A stretch of 64,000 nt of DNA. Origin: Corynebacterium epidermidicanis. Its GTDB lineage: Bacteria > Actinomycetota > Actinomycetes > Mycobacteriales > Mycobacteriaceae. Shown here in pieces: positions 9,726 to 19,394 of the stretch. The stretch spans positions 1,860,001-1,924,000 of the forward strand of contig NZ_CP011541.1 in the NCBI RefSeq assembly GCF_001021025.1. Reading direction: 5' to 3'. The notes under the pieces were generated by a model, which saw only the letters and a list, made by a program, of their open reading frames with translations, made no database searches and had not been told where the DNA came from. Each line of letters starts with the position of its first letter. Position 1 is the first letter of the stretch. The translations under genes were made by a program, and so were the position numbers.

Positions 9726-11828
9726 GTGAGCTACGAATCCTTGAAAGAATTGGCCGATCTCCACGGTATCGCCACCAGCTATTGGTCCGCCGAGGGCGAA
9801 TATATTGAAGTAAGCGCAGATACGCTGCTCAAGACCTTGCATGCCTTGGGTATCGACGTTGAAATCAGTGGCGATTCTGTCACCCGGGCCATCAAGGAAT
9901 TCCACGATCGCGCGGCCTCACGCCCGCTCCCTCCGTGTGTGGTGTCTACCCACGGCTACGAATACATCGTCAATGTCCACGTCCACGATGGCGCTCCCGC
10001 ACGCGTCACCATCACCACCGAATCCGGCCGCACTGTCGATGCTGAACAGCGGGAAAACTGGACCCCACCCACCGACGTCAACGGCGTGCGCTGGGGTGAG
10101 GCTTCCTTCGCGATCCCCGCAGACCTCGAACTCGGCTGGCATACCCTGCGTTTGGAATCGAACAGCCTGGTAGCCACCTGTGACCTGGTGGTCACCCCAG
10201 AGCGAATTACAGTGCCGGAACACAAGATCACCGGTGTGATGGCGCAACTCTACTCAGTGCGATCCAAGGGATCTTGGGCGATGGGCGACTTTCATGACCT
10301 CGGTGAACTCTGTGAGGTAGTCGCCCGCCACGCTGACGCCGACTTCCTCCTCATCAACCCTCTGCACGCCGCGGAGCCGTTCCCACCCATCGAAGACTCC
10401 CCTTACCTTCCCACGACCCGCCGATTCATCAACCCGATCTACATCCGGGTGGAAGACATCGAAGAAATCACTCAGCTCGACAGCGATTTGCTTGCCGACG
10501 TCCGGGAACTCGCCACCGAGTTCCAGGAGCTCAACACCACCTCCCAGACAATCGAGCGCAACCCTATCTACGCAGCAAAGCTGCAGGTGCTGCGGGAGAT
10601 TTTCCACCTCGAGCGTTCCGATGCCCGACAGCGTGCGTTCAAGGAGTACTGCAAACTCGAAGGGGCCGGACTCGATAAGTTCGCACGTTGGTGCGCCGCG
10701 CGTGAACTACTGCACAACCCGGATGAGAATGCCCACGGAATCGCCCCTTCAGTGGAAGAGACTGCCGAGTTCTACCGTTGGCTCCAGTGGATTTGCGACC
10801 AACAGCTCGGTGCCGCCCAAGCCAAAGCCAAAGCCGCTGGAATGCAGCTAGGAATCATGGCCGATCTGGCTGTGGGCGTGCACCCCGGAGGTGCCGACGC
10901 AGAAATCCTCGCATCTGTCCTCGCACCAGCCGCGTCAGTCGGGGCGCCACCTGACGGCTACAGCCAACAGGGCCAAGACTGGTCCCAGCCGCCATGGCAC
11001 CCGGTAAAGCTCGCCGAAGCCGGGTACAAGCCCTGGCGAGACATGCTGCGTACCGTGCTGCGCCACTCCGGCGGTATCCGCATCGACCACGTCCTGGGGC
11101 TGTTCCGCCTGTTCTGGATCCCAAGGATGCAATCACCAACAACCGGCACCTATGTTTCCTACGACTACCAAGCCCTCATCGGTATCTTGGCGCTCGAGGC
11201 AGAGCGGGCGGGAGCGGTGGTTATCGGCGAAGACCTCGGCACCTTTGAGCCGTGGGTCCAAGAAGCACTGGCAGCACGTGGTGTGCTGGGGACCTCAATC
11301 CTTTGGTTCGAAAACGAAGCTGACGCTCCGAAGTCCCTGGAAAGTTACCGCGAACTCGCCCTGACGTCAGTTACGACCCACGATTTGCCACCAACCGCCG
11401 GCTACGTACAAGGCTCCCACATCACCCTGCGCGAAAACCTCGGCGTACTCACCCGAGACGCCGAGGAGGAAGACGCCGAAGACGCCGCTTGGCAAAACCA
11501 AGTGTTCCGGGAAGTGGCCAAGCAAGGCAGCTTCGAGGGCACCTCAGCTGCCGACGCAACCTTCGAATCCGGCCGCTACCAGGGCGATTTCACCGATCTT
11601 CTCATCGGCCTGCACCGCTTTGTAGCTGCGACACCTTCCTTGCTCACCTGCGCGGCATTGGTGGACATGGTGGGCGACATCCGCGCACAGAATCAGCCAG
11701 GCACCACCCGGGACATGTACCCGAACTGGTGTATTCCACTCTGCACCGGCGAAGGTCAGGCAGTGCTCATTGAGGATCTCGCCGACAACGAGCTTTTCAA
11801 AGCCGTCGCGGAGGCAAGCAAGCGCTAG
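9726..11828 (+). CDS. malQ: 4-alpha-glucanotransferase (amylomaltase)
   Basis: MalQ moves alpha-1,4-glucan segments between maltodextrins and releases glucose. It is GH77, 700 residues. The catalytic motifs are visible: GIRIDHVLGLFRLFWIP (nucleophile Asp), VVIGEDLGTFEPWV (acid/base Glu) and TTHDLPPTAGYVQG (third Asp). The roughly 160-residue N-terminal extension before the barrel is usual for actinobacterial MalQ. The start is GTG at 9726 with a weak ribosome site. It belongs functionally with treS and maltokinase downstream, although those are in a separate transcription unit. Confidence 0.95.
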   Translation: MSYESLKELADLHGIATSYWSAEGEYIEVSADTLLKTLHALGIDVEISGDSVTRAIKEFHDRAASRPLPPCVVSTHGYEYIVNVHVHDGAPARVTITTESGRTVDAEQRENWTPPTDVNGVRWGEASFAIPADLELGWHTLRLESNSLVATCDLVVTPERITVPEHKITGVMAQLYSVRSKGSWAMGDFHDLGELCEVVARHADADFLLINPLHAAEPFPPIEDSPYLPTTRRFINPIYIRVEDIEEITQLDSDLLADVRELATEFQELNTTSQTIERNPIYAAKLQVLREIFHLERSDARQRAFKEYCKLEGAGLDKFARWCAARELLHNPDENAHGIAPSVEETAEFYRWLQWICDQQLGAAQAKAKAAGMQLGIMADLAVGVHPGGADAEILASVLAPAASVGAPPDGYSQQGQDWSQPPWHPVKLAEAGYKPWRDMLRTVLRHSGGIRIDHVLGLFRLFWIPRMQSPTTGTYVSYDYQALIGILALEAERAGAVVIGEDLGTFEPWVQEALAARGVLGTSILWFENEADAPKSLESYRELALTSVTTHDLPPTAGYVQGSHITLRENLGVLTRDAEEEDAEDAAWQNQVFREVAKQGSFEGTSAADATFESGRYQGDFTDLLIGLHRFVAATPSLLTCAALVDMVGDIRAQNQPGTTRDMYPNWCIPLCTGEGQAVLIEDLADNELFKAVAEASKR

Positions 11829-11951
11829 CGTTGGAAGCGCTGGTTCTTGCTGTCCCGGGGCGTGCTGGGTTCGCGGATTGCGGAGGCGCTGGCGCCAGCA
11901 ACGCCCGCCGAAAGCAATCCTCGGTCGACGCCAGTTCAGCTATCAACCAGC

Positions 11952-12044
11952 TCAGAAATATCCGACAAAGCCTGCGATAATCACGAGTGCTAGAAGCACA
12001 TAGAGCGCGAGTTTGACTCGGGACTGCGGGTATTTATTTTTCAT
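11952..12044 (-). CDS. Tiny single-pass membrane protein (30 residues)
   Basis: An ORF of 30 residues: a basic start (MKNKYPQSRVK) followed by one hydrophobic segment (LALYVLLALVIIAGFVGYF). Its ATG lies inside the last codons of the 55-residue gene upstream (overlap 12034-12044), with GGGGAAG just in front. The positive-inside start plus one membrane helix argues that it is translated. Function unknown. It could be a subunit or partner of the 55-residue protein; this is inference from the overlap. Confidence 0.5.
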   Translation of the reverse strand: MKNKYPQSRVKLALYVLLALVIIAGFVGYF

Positions 12045-12201
12045 TCTTCCCCTTCAACCAGCGCGTGAGCTTTCCATCCGCAACGTCGATAAGGCGCAAG
12101 AAGCCGAATGCGATAGCGGCGCAGAGTGCCGCCGCGGTGCCTACCACCAGCGGGGCCTGCAGCCACAACGGCGCGGATGTTAGCCAATCCAAAATATGCA
12201 T
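12034..12201 (-). CDS. Small membrane protein downstream of the M3 peptidase (55 residues)
   Basis: A protein of 55 residues beginning MHILDWLTSAPLWLQ, with one clear membrane helix (about residues 15-35) and a basic tail ending RWLKGKNEK. It starts 12 bases after the peptidase stop codon on the same strand; a GAGGTG ribosome site is formed by the last codons of the peptidase gene. This makes a three-gene unit: peptidase, this protein, and the overlapping 30-residue protein. I do not recognise a named family, and no function can be assigned. Confidence 0.65.
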   Translation of the reverse strand: MHILDWLTSAPLWLQAPLVVGTAAALCAAIAFGFLRLIDVADGKLTRWLKGKNEK

Positions 12202-12213
12202 TGGTTGTTGATA

Positions 12214-14193
12214 CTACACCTCAGTGCCAGCAAGGCCACGGCGCGTGAGTAGTGGAGTCAGGTCGCGGGCTCGGCCTCGGAGTTGTTCGTAAGCGGCATC
12301 GAAGTCTTTCGAAGCTCCCTTCGAGAGCACCAGCTCCCTAAAGCGCTGGCCTGCCGCCCGCATGTCTGACTGCTCCTTGAACCAATCGAAACCGTCCGCA
12401 TCCAGGGCTTCCGCCCACAGGTAGGAGTAGTAGCCCGCAGAGTAGCCGCCGCCGAAGATGTGGTTGAAGTAGCAGGTCTTGTAGCGAGGGGCCAGCTTAT
12501 CGACGACCAGTCCAGCATCCTCCAACGCGGCAGATTCGAAAGCCTCAACATCGGTAACGTCGGCTGCCTGCGCGGCGGACAAGGAATGCCAGGCGAAGTC
12601 GATGATTGCGGCTCCTAGGTATTCGCTGGTCCCAAAGCCTTGGCCGAATTGCTTCGCAGCTTCGATGGCCGCTACGAGATCAGTAGGGATGACCTCGCCC
12701 TGTGCATTTCGGGCATAGTTGGCGAGGATCTGTGGTTCGAAGGCCCAGTTCTCATTGATTTGGGAGGGGAATTCGACGTAGTCGCGTGGCACGTTGGTGC
12801 CGGAGAAGGTTGGGTAGCGGACGTCGGAGAGCAGGCCGTGGAGTGCGTGGCCAAACTCGTGGAACAAAGTGGTCACTTCGTCGAGGGTGAGCAGCGGGTT
12901 CTCGGTTTTGGTAATGCCCATGACATTGATGATTACGGGCTTGGTGCCGAGGAGTCGGGATTGGTCCACGAAGGAGCTCATCCACGCACCACCGCGCTTG
13001 GATGGTCGGCCGAAGTAGTCGGTGAGGAATAGGCCGATTCCGGTGCCGTCGGATTCTTTGACTTCCCAAACCTTGACGTCCTCGTGGTATCCGGCCAGAT
13101 CATCGCGGGGTTCTACCGTGATGCCATACAGCAGATTCGCGGCATAAAACACGCCGTTGACCAGCACGGATTCCAGCGGGAAGTACTGGCGCAGCTGGTC
13201 TTCGTCGAGTGCGTAGTCGCGGGCGCGGATCTTCGACTCGTAGTAGCTCCAGTCGGCGGCTTCGACTTCATTGTCCTCGGAGATCAGCTTGTATTCCTGT
13301 TGCGCGTTCGTGGCGGCAGCGGGGGCGAGCCCGTGAAGCAGCTTGCGGACTGCCTCTGGAGTCTTCGCCGTCTCCTCCTCCAGCACATACTCTGCGTGGT
13401 TGGCGTATCCCAAGAGTTCGGCCCGCTGCGCGCGCAAGCGAACCATCTCCAACGCCACTTCAGCATTCGCAGTGCCCCGAGCCAAGGAAGCCTCGTAGAG
13501 CTTCGCACGAGCCTCCGGGTTGTCCAAAGAAGCCTGCTCCGACTGGACGGTAGGCAACTCCAGCGGAATAACATAACCTTCACGGCCCAAGGCGTTCGCA
13601 GCATCGGCAGCTGCTGCCTTGCGAGAGTCGCTAAATCCAGCGAGTTCGTCCTCCGACAAGGACACCGCCAACTTGGTGGTGTCACTGAGGAGATTCTTGC
13701 GGAATTCCTCCCCCAAAACCGCCAGGCGCTGGTTGTACTCCGAAAGCTGTTGCTTTTCGGTAGCGGTAAGGTCCGCACCGCGGCGTCGGAAAGCACGCAG
13801 CAGCTGCTCATGCAAACGCTGGCTTTCCTCATCGGCCGGTGGGGTCACCGACTTGATGCGGGCGTAGAGCTGCTCGTTCTGATAAACGGCATCCTCGTGC
13901 GCCGACAGCTTAGGCAGGATGGCGGCCGAAATCTTGTCGAATTCTTCGGACGCGTCAGTGCCGTTGAGGTTGAAGAACACGTTGGCAACCCGAGCTAGTG
14001 CCTGGCCCGATTTCTCCAGTGCCTCTACCGTATTTTCCCAGCTAGGTTCCTCTGGGTTGGTGACGATCGCGGAGATTTCCGCGTCGTGATCATCAAGAGC
14101 AGTATCGAATGCCGGGAGGTAGTGCTCAGACTTGATCTCGGCAAACGGCGGCAGCTGGTACGGCAGTTCGCTGGGTTGAAGCAACGGGTTCAT
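12214..14193 (-). CDS. dcp: M3 family metallopeptidase (Dcp/PrlC type)
   Basis: A zinc oligopeptidase of 659 residues. The gluzincin motif TLFHEFGHALHGLLSD (about residues 435-450) provides the two His ligands and catalytic Glu, and the downstream Glu lies in the YVEFPSQINENW segment. These enzymes degrade short peptides in the cytoplasm. The lack of a signal peptide agrees. Peptidyl-dipeptidase Dcp and oligopeptidase A cannot be separated by eye, so the symbol is provisional. The ATG has GAGG five bases upstream. Two tiny membrane-protein genes follow. Confidence 0.9.
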   Translation of the reverse strand: MNPLLQPSELPYQLPPFAEIKSEHYLPAFDTALDDHDAEISAIVTNPEEPSWENTVEALEKSGQALARVANVFFNLNGTDASEEFDKISAAILPKLSAHEDAVYQNEQLYARIKSVTPPADEESQRLHEQLLRAFRRRGADLTATEKQQLSEYNQRLAVLGEEFRKNLLSDTTKLAVSLSEDELAGFSDSRKAAAADAANALGREGYVIPLELPTVQSEQASLDNPEARAKLYEASLARGTANAEVALEMVRLRAQRAELLGYANHAEYVLEEETAKTPEAVRKLLHGLAPAAATNAQQEYKLISEDNEVEAADWSYYESKIRARDYALDEDQLRQYFPLESVLVNGVFYAANLLYGITVEPRDDLAGYHEDVKVWEVKESDGTGIGLFLTDYFGRPSKRGGAWMSSFVDQSRLLGTKPVIINVMGITKTENPLLTLDEVTTLFHEFGHALHGLLSDVRYPTFSGTNVPRDYVEFPSQINENWAFEPQILANYARNAQGEVIPTDLVAAIEAAKQFGQGFGTSEYLGAAIIDFAWHSLSAAQAADVTDVEAFESAALEDAGLVVDKLAPRYKTCYFNHIFGGGYSAGYYSYLWAEALDADGFDWFKEQSDMRAAGQRFRELVLSKGASKDFDAAYEQLRGRARDLTPLLTRRGLAGTEV

Positions 14194-14219
14194 GAGACCT
14201 CTTTCTTAGTTAGTAGTGA

Positions 14220-15779
14220 CTAACGCATTCCTTGGTTACGAATCAGACCGATACGCGATGGCGGGCTGGTGTAGGAGCTCGCGTCGGCGCGGTCGAAGTC
14301 ACGCTGCCAATCGTAGGGCGCTTCGCCGTCGACAAGTGCGCCCGGGTTGAGCCAGTCGAAAATGTCCTCGTAAGGACGCGCTTGGGTGGGGTCAATACGA
14401 CGCACGACGTGGGCTGGTCCCAGCTGCGAGAAATCAGTGAGTCCCATCGCGGAGAGAATACGCATAGCGGACTTCAGGGTGTTGGCCTGGTAATTCTTCA
14501 CGCGCTCAGCTTTGTCGTCTACATCCAAACCACGCATCAAACGCGCGTCCTGGGTGGCGACACCCGCTGGGCAGGTGTTCGAGTGGCAGGTCTTAGCCTG
14601 AATGCAGCCCACGGCCATCATCATGCCGCGCGCGGAGTTGGTGAAGTCTGCGCCGATCGCTAGACGACGGATAATGTCCGCCCCACCGACGATCTTGCCT
14701 GCTGCACCAATGGCAACGCGGTGACGAAGATTGCAGCCAACCAGCGCGTTGTGCACGATCATCAGGCCTTCAGACAGCGGAGAGCCCACGCGGTCCAAGA
14801 ACTCCAGTGGTGCTGCACCGGTGCCACCTTCCGCACCGTCAACAGTGATGAAGTCTGGGGTGATTCCAGTCTCGAGCATGGCCTTCATCATGCACAGCAC
14901 CTCGTGTCGGGTACCCACGCAGAACTTGATGCCAACTGGCTTGCCACCCGACAGTTCGCGGAGCTTCTTAACAAACTCCATCATTTCCGTCGGGTTGCTA
15001 AACGCGGAGTGGGAGGCTGGGGACAAGCAGTCCACGCCTTCCGGAATACCACGTGCTTCTGCAATCTCCGCCGACACTTTTTCGCCCGGCAGCATGCCAC
15101 CCATGCCCGGCTTGGCGCCTTGGCTGAGCTTGATCAAAATCGCCTTTACCTGTGGCAACGTCGCCTTTTCGGTAAACTTCTCCGGGGAGAACGTGCCATC
15201 AGCGTTCCGACACCCGAAGTAGCCGGAGCCTATTTCCCACACCAGGTCCGCGCCGTACCTGAGGTGGTACTTGGTGAGCCCACCCTCGCCGGTCTCGTGC
15301 GCGAACCCGCCCATCGCGGCGCCCTTGTTCATCGCCAAGACGGCGTTCTTGGACAAGGACCCAAACGACATCGAGGAGACATTGAACAGCGAAATGTCAT
15401 AAGGCTTGGTGCAGTCCGGACCACCCAGGCGAACCTTAGGCGCCTGAATGAGTACCGGTGCCGGGTTAGCCGAGTGCATGATGTGGTCACGCCCAGGCTT
15501 GAGCAGGTCACGCTCAGTACCGAACGCCTCCTCCGCACCCAGATTCTTAGCCTGCTGGTAAATCATCGTGCGGGTTTCGCGGTCAAACGGTGCGCCATCC
15601 GTGTCGGACTCGATGAAGTATTGCTGCACTGGTGGTCGCAACGCTTCGGCAGCCCAGCGGCCACGGCCGACGAGCGGGAAGTTCCGTCGAATCGAATGCT
15701 TAGTTTGGAAGAAGTCAAACACAGCCACGGCAGATGCGCCTGCTGCGATCGTGAGAGCACCGATCTTGGTCTTTTTCAC
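14220..15779 (-). CDS. Membrane-anchored FMN-binding glutamate-synthase-like protein
   Basis: A 519-residue protein resembling the FMN/Fe-S barrel domain of the glutamate synthase large subunit, but without the glutaminase domain. An N-terminal hydrophobic anchor (KIGALTIAAGASAVAVFDFF) comes first. The barrel carries PGMGGMLPGEKV, the ITVDGAEGGTGAAP FMN segment and CHSNTCPAGVATQ, the likely 3Fe-4S ligands (with a preceding Cys in GCIQAKTC). The start is a GTG at 15779 with AGGAG ten bases upstream. The reaction is unknown; without a glutaminase it is unlikely to use glutamine directly. Confidence 0.85.
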   Translation of the reverse strand: MKKTKIGALTIAAGASAVAVFDFFQTKHSIRRNFPLVGRGRWAAEALRPPVQQYFIESDTDGAPFDRETRTMIYQQAKNLGAEEAFGTERDLLKPGRDHIMHSANPAPVLIQAPKVRLGGPDCTKPYDISLFNVSSMSFGSLSKNAVLAMNKGAAMGGFAHETGEGGLTKYHLRYGADLVWEIGSGYFGCRNADGTFSPEKFTEKATLPQVKAILIKLSQGAKPGMGGMLPGEKVSAEIAEARGIPEGVDCLSPASHSAFSNPTEMMEFVKKLRELSGGKPVGIKFCVGTRHEVLCMMKAMLETGITPDFITVDGAEGGTGAAPLEFLDRVGSPLSEGLMIVHNALVGCNLRHRVAIGAAGKIVGGADIIRRLAIGADFTNSARGMMMAVGCIQAKTCHSNTCPAGVATQDARLMRGLDVDDKAERVKNYQANTLKSAMRILSAMGLTDFSQLGPAHVVRRIDPTQARPYEDIFDWLNPGALVDGEAPYDWQRDFDRADASSYTSPPSRIGLIRNQGMR

Positions 15780-15951
15780 TTGGGGTAATCTCCTGTAGGC
15801 AATGGGGTTAGCTAAGACTTTATGTCATGTTGCTCACTCGTGATTACCATCGCCTCGACATAAGTTTCACACCCAACCCGAGCCAGGAACTTTCCGCAGG
15901 TTATCACGTACTTCCCCCGCATAGTCACCACTTTTCTATAACCTGGTGGCT
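15780..15951. promoter_or_regulatory. Divergent promoter region between the flavoprotein gene and treS
   Basis: This gap must hold promoters for both genes. A TATAAC -10-like box lies at 15937-15942, with the treS ATG nine bases behind it (15952), so the treS transcript could be leaderless or nearly so. I see no long inverted repeat and no recognised regulator site. Confidence 0.45.
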
Positions 15952-17703
15952 ATGAACGAAACTTATTCCACCACCCCAATTGTTGATGAACTGGGCTTCG
16001 TCGTAGAGCCGAATTCGGAGGACTTCCGTACCCCCGCGCCCGCGCCAGGCGAACAACCTTGGGAGCGTTCCCAGCCGGAATGGTATAAGCAAGCCGTTTT
16101 TTACGAAGTACTAGTACGTGCCTTTGCCGACGAAAACAACGACGGTGTCGGCGACCTCCGCGGACTGACCGGAAAACTAGACTATTTGCAATGGTTGGGC
16201 GTCGATTGCTTGTGGATCCCACCCTTCTACGACTCCCCTCTCAAAGATGGCGGCTACGACATCCGCAACTTCCGCGAGATCCTGCCGGAGTTCGGCACCG
16301 TAGATGACTTCGTCGAACTCGTCGACCAAGCACACCAACGTGGCATCCGAATCATTACTGACCTGGTTATGAACCACACCTCCGACCAGCACCCGTGGTT
16401 CGTAGAGTCCCGGCGCGATCCAGAGGGGCCGTACGGCGACTTCTACGTGTGGAACGACACTCCTGAGCTCTACCAGGAAGCCCGCATCATCTTCATCGAC
16501 ACCGAAGAATCGAACTGGACCTTTGACCCGGTGCGCGGGCAGTACTACTGGCACCGCTTCTTTAGCCACCAACCCGACCTGAACTATGACAACCCAGCTG
16601 TCCAGGAAGCGATGCTGGACGCAATGCGTTTCTGGCTGGACCTCGGCCTTGACGGTTTCCGCTTGGACGCCGTGCCCTACCTCTACGAGCGCGTGGGAAC
16701 CAACGGCGAAAACCTTCCTGAGACCCATCAATTCCTCAAGCTGTGTCGCGAGGTCATCGAAAAGGAATACCCGGGTCGCGTATTACTGGCAGAAGCAAAT
16801 CAATGGCCACAAGACGTGGTGGAATACTTCGGCGAACCAGAGGTCGGCGACGAATGCCACATGGCCTTCCACTTCCCGCTCATGCCCCGCATGTTCATGG
16901 CCGTACGGAAAGAATCCCGCAAGCCGATTTCGAACATCTTGCGGGACACCCCGCCGATCCCGAGTTCAGCGCAATGGGGCATCTTCCTGCGCAACCACGA
17001 CGAATTGACCTTGGAGATGGTCACCGACGACGAACGCGCCTACATGTATTCTCAGTATGCGAAAGAGCCTCGGATGCGCGCGAATGTGGGCATTAGGCGT
17101 CGATTAGCGCCGTTGCTGGAGGGCGACCGAAACCAGCTGGAGCTCTTCCACGCGATGCTGCTGTCCCTGCCCGGTTCCCCGGTGCTTTACTACGGTGACG
17201 AGATCGGCATGGGGGACAACATTTGGCTGCATGATCGCGACGGCGTACGCACCCCGATGCAGTGGAATGCCGACCGCAATGGAGGATTTTCCAAGGCTGA
17301 GCCAGAGCGGCTCTATTTGCCGGCGATCCAGAACGCGCAGTACGGCTACGCGGCGGTGAATGTGGAAACGCAAATGAACCAGGAGAACTCCCTGCTGAAG
17401 TGGTGTCGCGCGCTGATCCATATCCGCAAGCAGTATGACGCTTTCGGTCTGGGCACCTTCCGGGAAATCGAGTCAAACAACGACGCCGTGTTCTCCTACT
17501 TCCGCGAATACCGCGGCCAGGTGATCTTGTGCATCAACAATTTGTCCAAGCGTCCGCAGGCCGCCTCCCTGGATCTTTCGGAGTTCGTCCGCATTGTTCC
17601 CCGCGAGTTGACTGGTGGCGAGCTCTTCCCAGAAATCGGTGATCGGGAGTGGACAGTCACACTCGCACCGCACGGCTTTTTCTGGTTCGACCTGACGCGT
17701 TAG
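15952..17703 (+). CDS. treS: Maltose alpha-D-glucosyltransferase (trehalose synthase)
   Basis: TreS interconverts maltose and trehalose. It is GH13, about 583 residues. Motifs in order: [20 protein letters not shown], the nucleophile Asp in [14 protein letters not shown] (about residue 239), the general acid Glu in [10 protein letters not shown] and the third Asp in [14 protein letters not shown] at 15946 is an alternative start two codons upstream. The next gene, maltokinase, begins 12 bases after the stop, so trehalose is probably channelled through maltose to maltose-1-phosphate, the substrate of GlgE. GlgE itself is not in the window. Confidence 0.94.
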   Translation: MNETYSTTPIVDELGFVVEPNSEDFRTPAPAPGEQPWERSQPEWYKQAVFYEVLVRAFADENNDGVGDLRGLTGKLDYLQWLGVDCLWIPPFYDSPLKDGGYDIRNFREILPEFGTVDDFVELVDQAHQRGIRIITDLVMNHTSDQHPWFVESRRDPEGPYGDFYVWNDTPELYQEARIIFIDTEESNWTFDPVRGQYYWHRFFSHQPDLNYDNPAVQEAMLDAMRFWLDLGLDGFRLDAVPYLYERVGTNGENLPETHQFLKLCREVIEKEYPGRVLLAEANQWPQDVVEYFGEPEVGDECHMAFHFPLMPRMFMAVRKESRKPISNILRDTPPIPSSAQWGIFLRNHDELTLEMVTDDERAYMYSQYAKEPRMRANVGIRRRLAPLLEGDRNQLELFHAMLLSLPGSPVLYYGDEIGMGDNIWLHDRDGVRTPMQWNADRNGGFSKAEPERLYLPAIQNAQYGYAAVNVETQMNQENSLLKWCRALIHIRKQYDAFGLGTFREIESNNDAVFSYFREYRGQVILCINNLSKRPQAASLDLSEFVRIVPRELTGGELFPEIGDREWTVTLAPHGFFWFDLTR

Positions 17704-17715
17704 GAGCCCGCACTC

Positions 17716-18837
17716 ATGTATGACGACATCGCAAACGCCCGGTTCTTCCGGGCCAAATCCAGCGGCATCAGTAGCTTCAGCGAGGTAAAACGTGCGGGCA
17801 ACTGGGTTATTGCCGACATCGACGGGGACCTCTACCAACTCGTCCTCGACGGGGAGCGCGACATCCTCACCACCGAAGCAACAACTGCGGAGATGGCCAC
17901 GGCATTCTCCCAGGGCAACGCCTTCGGCGCCGGTCACATGCACGCGCTTGTCGACGACCTCCTCCCACCCCACCCCACGCCAAAGGTATCGGGTGCAGAG
18001 CAATCAAATACCTCCATCATCTTCGGTGAAGTAATGGTGAAATTCTTCCGAAAGCTGGAACCTGGGATTAACCCCGATGTCGAATTACTTGCTGGTCTAG
18101 CCCGAGTGAACTGTAGCTACGCCCCAAGGCTGCGTGGCTACACCACCGTCGATGTGGACGGTGTCGAATATGTCACCGCGATGCTCCAAGATTTCGTGGC
18201 CGATGCCCGGGAAGGTTGGGAGCTCACGCTCGCCCGCGCGCAAGCCGGAGCAGAACTTACGGGAGAAGCCACCCTGATGGGTGAAGCGGTAGCGGCGGTG
18301 CATCGAGATTTGAAAGCCGCTTTTGGGTCCGAGATGGTTTCAAATGAATCGATAGTCGCCGGCCTAGCGCAGCGGGTGGATACGCTGGTGGCGCAGGCGC
18401 CTGTCCTATCCGATTATGCTGAGGCGGCCCAAAAACTCTATGCGCGGGCAGCAGAAGGAAATACCGAGGTCCAACGTATCCATGGCGACCTCCACCTGGG
18501 ACAGATCTTGCGAACCACAGACCGCTACCTACTCATTGACTTCGAAGGTGAACCAGCCCGCCCACTCGCGGAGCGACGCGAACTGATGTCCCCGCTGCAG
18601 GATATCGCTGGCATGCTGCGGTCTTTCGACTATGCGAGCCAGGTTGCCGGGACGAAAGTGGACCTCAGCGAGCCATTCCTCACCTCGGCCGGAATCTCTG
18701 CGAAAGATCCGCTGCTCGCAGCCTTCGTCCTGGACAAGGCACTGTACGAAGTGGCCTACGAAGCAAACAATCGCCCCGATTGGGTCCCTATTCCGCTAGG
18801 AGCAGTGGAGCGCCTGACGCAGCCGTTCATGGCTTAG
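17716..18837 (+). CDS. mak: Maltokinase (Pep2 type)
   Basis: Maltokinase phosphorylates maltose with ATP to maltose-1-phosphate. The APH-like kinase motif RIHGDLHLGQIL (catalytic Asp) and LLIDFEGEPARPLAERR (metal-binding Asp) are intact. At 373 residues it is shorter than the mycobacterial Pep2 (about 450), mostly in the N-terminal part; this could be a real lineage difference. It follows treS by 12 bases and shares its operon. Its last 42 bases (18796-18837) are read in the opposite direction as the end of idi. Confidence 0.9.
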   Translation: MYDDIANARFFRAKSSGISSFSEVKRAGNWVIADIDGDLYQLVLDGERDILTTEATTAEMATAFSQGNAFGAGHMHALVDDLLPPHPTPKVSGAEQSNTSIIFGEVMVKFFRKLEPGINPDVELLAGLARVNCSYAPRLRGYTTVDVDGVEYVTAMLQDFVADAREGWELTLARAQAGAELTGEATLMGEAVAAVHRDLKAAFGSEMVSNESIVAGLAQRVDTLVAQAPVLSDYAEAAQKLYARAAEGNTEVQRIHGDLHLGQILRTTDRYLLIDFEGEPARPLAERRELMSPLQDIAGMLRSFDYASQVAGTKVDLSEPFLTSAGISAKDPLLAAFVLDKALYEVAYEANNRPDWVPIPLGAVERLTQPFMA

Positions 18838-19338
18838 CTGTTCGACTAGCCAGGGACTAAAAGCAAACGGAGTGGCATCCACTGCAGCGCACAACTGTTG
18901 CGCCGAAACCCAAGCGAAGGAATCAACTTCCTGCGGGTTCGGGTGCAACTCGCCGTCGAGAAGCGCGCTGAAAACCGGGCAAGCTTCCCACTCCACGATT
19001 CCGGAAGAGTCAATGGCGCGGTAGCTGAAATCAGGTAGCACTTCGGAGATGTCCACCAGGGTGGCGCCGAGTTCTTCTCGCCCGCGTCGTTGCACGGTGT
19101 CAACGTAGGACTCGCCCGGTCCTGGGTGTCCACAGACTGAATTTGTCCACACCCCAGGCCACGTCAACTTTGACAATGCTCGTCTGGTGAGGAGAATCTC
19201 GCCCGCAGCATTGTGGACGTAGCAAGAAAAGGCTAGGTGGTATGGGGTGTTTGTGGTGTGCACCGTTGACTTCGGGGCGGTCCCGATGGGATTGCCGTGC
19301 TGATCTGCGAGCACGACTAACTCTGGGGTCGTCGTCAT
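18796..19338 (-). CDS. idi: Isopentenyl-diphosphate delta-isomerase, type I
   Basis: Idi interconverts isopentenyl and dimethylallyl diphosphate, feeding isoprenoid synthesis. The Nudix-like enzyme has the catalytic Cys in WTNSVCGHPGPGES (about residue 62) and the Glu region RRGREELGATL. I chose the ATG at 19338 (MTTTPELV, 180 residues) because GGGAAG lies four bases upstream; an ATG 15 bases earlier has no site. It is divergent from crtB, which uses the products, and overlaps the maltokinase gene tail-to-tail by 42 bases. Confidence 0.93.
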   Translation of the reverse strand: MTTTPELVVLADQHGNPIGTAPKSTVHTTNTPYHLAFSCYVHNAAGEILLTRRALSKLTWPGVWTNSVCGHPGPGESYVDTVQRRGREELGATLVDISEVLPDFSYRAIDSSGIVEWEACPVFSALLDGELHPNPQEVDSFAWVSAQQLCAAVDATPFAFSPWLVEQLSHERLRQALHCS

Positions 19339-19394
19339 AATACTTCCCACCATAGCTGCACAAAGTTCGTGGCAGCACAGGTGGTCATGAGATT

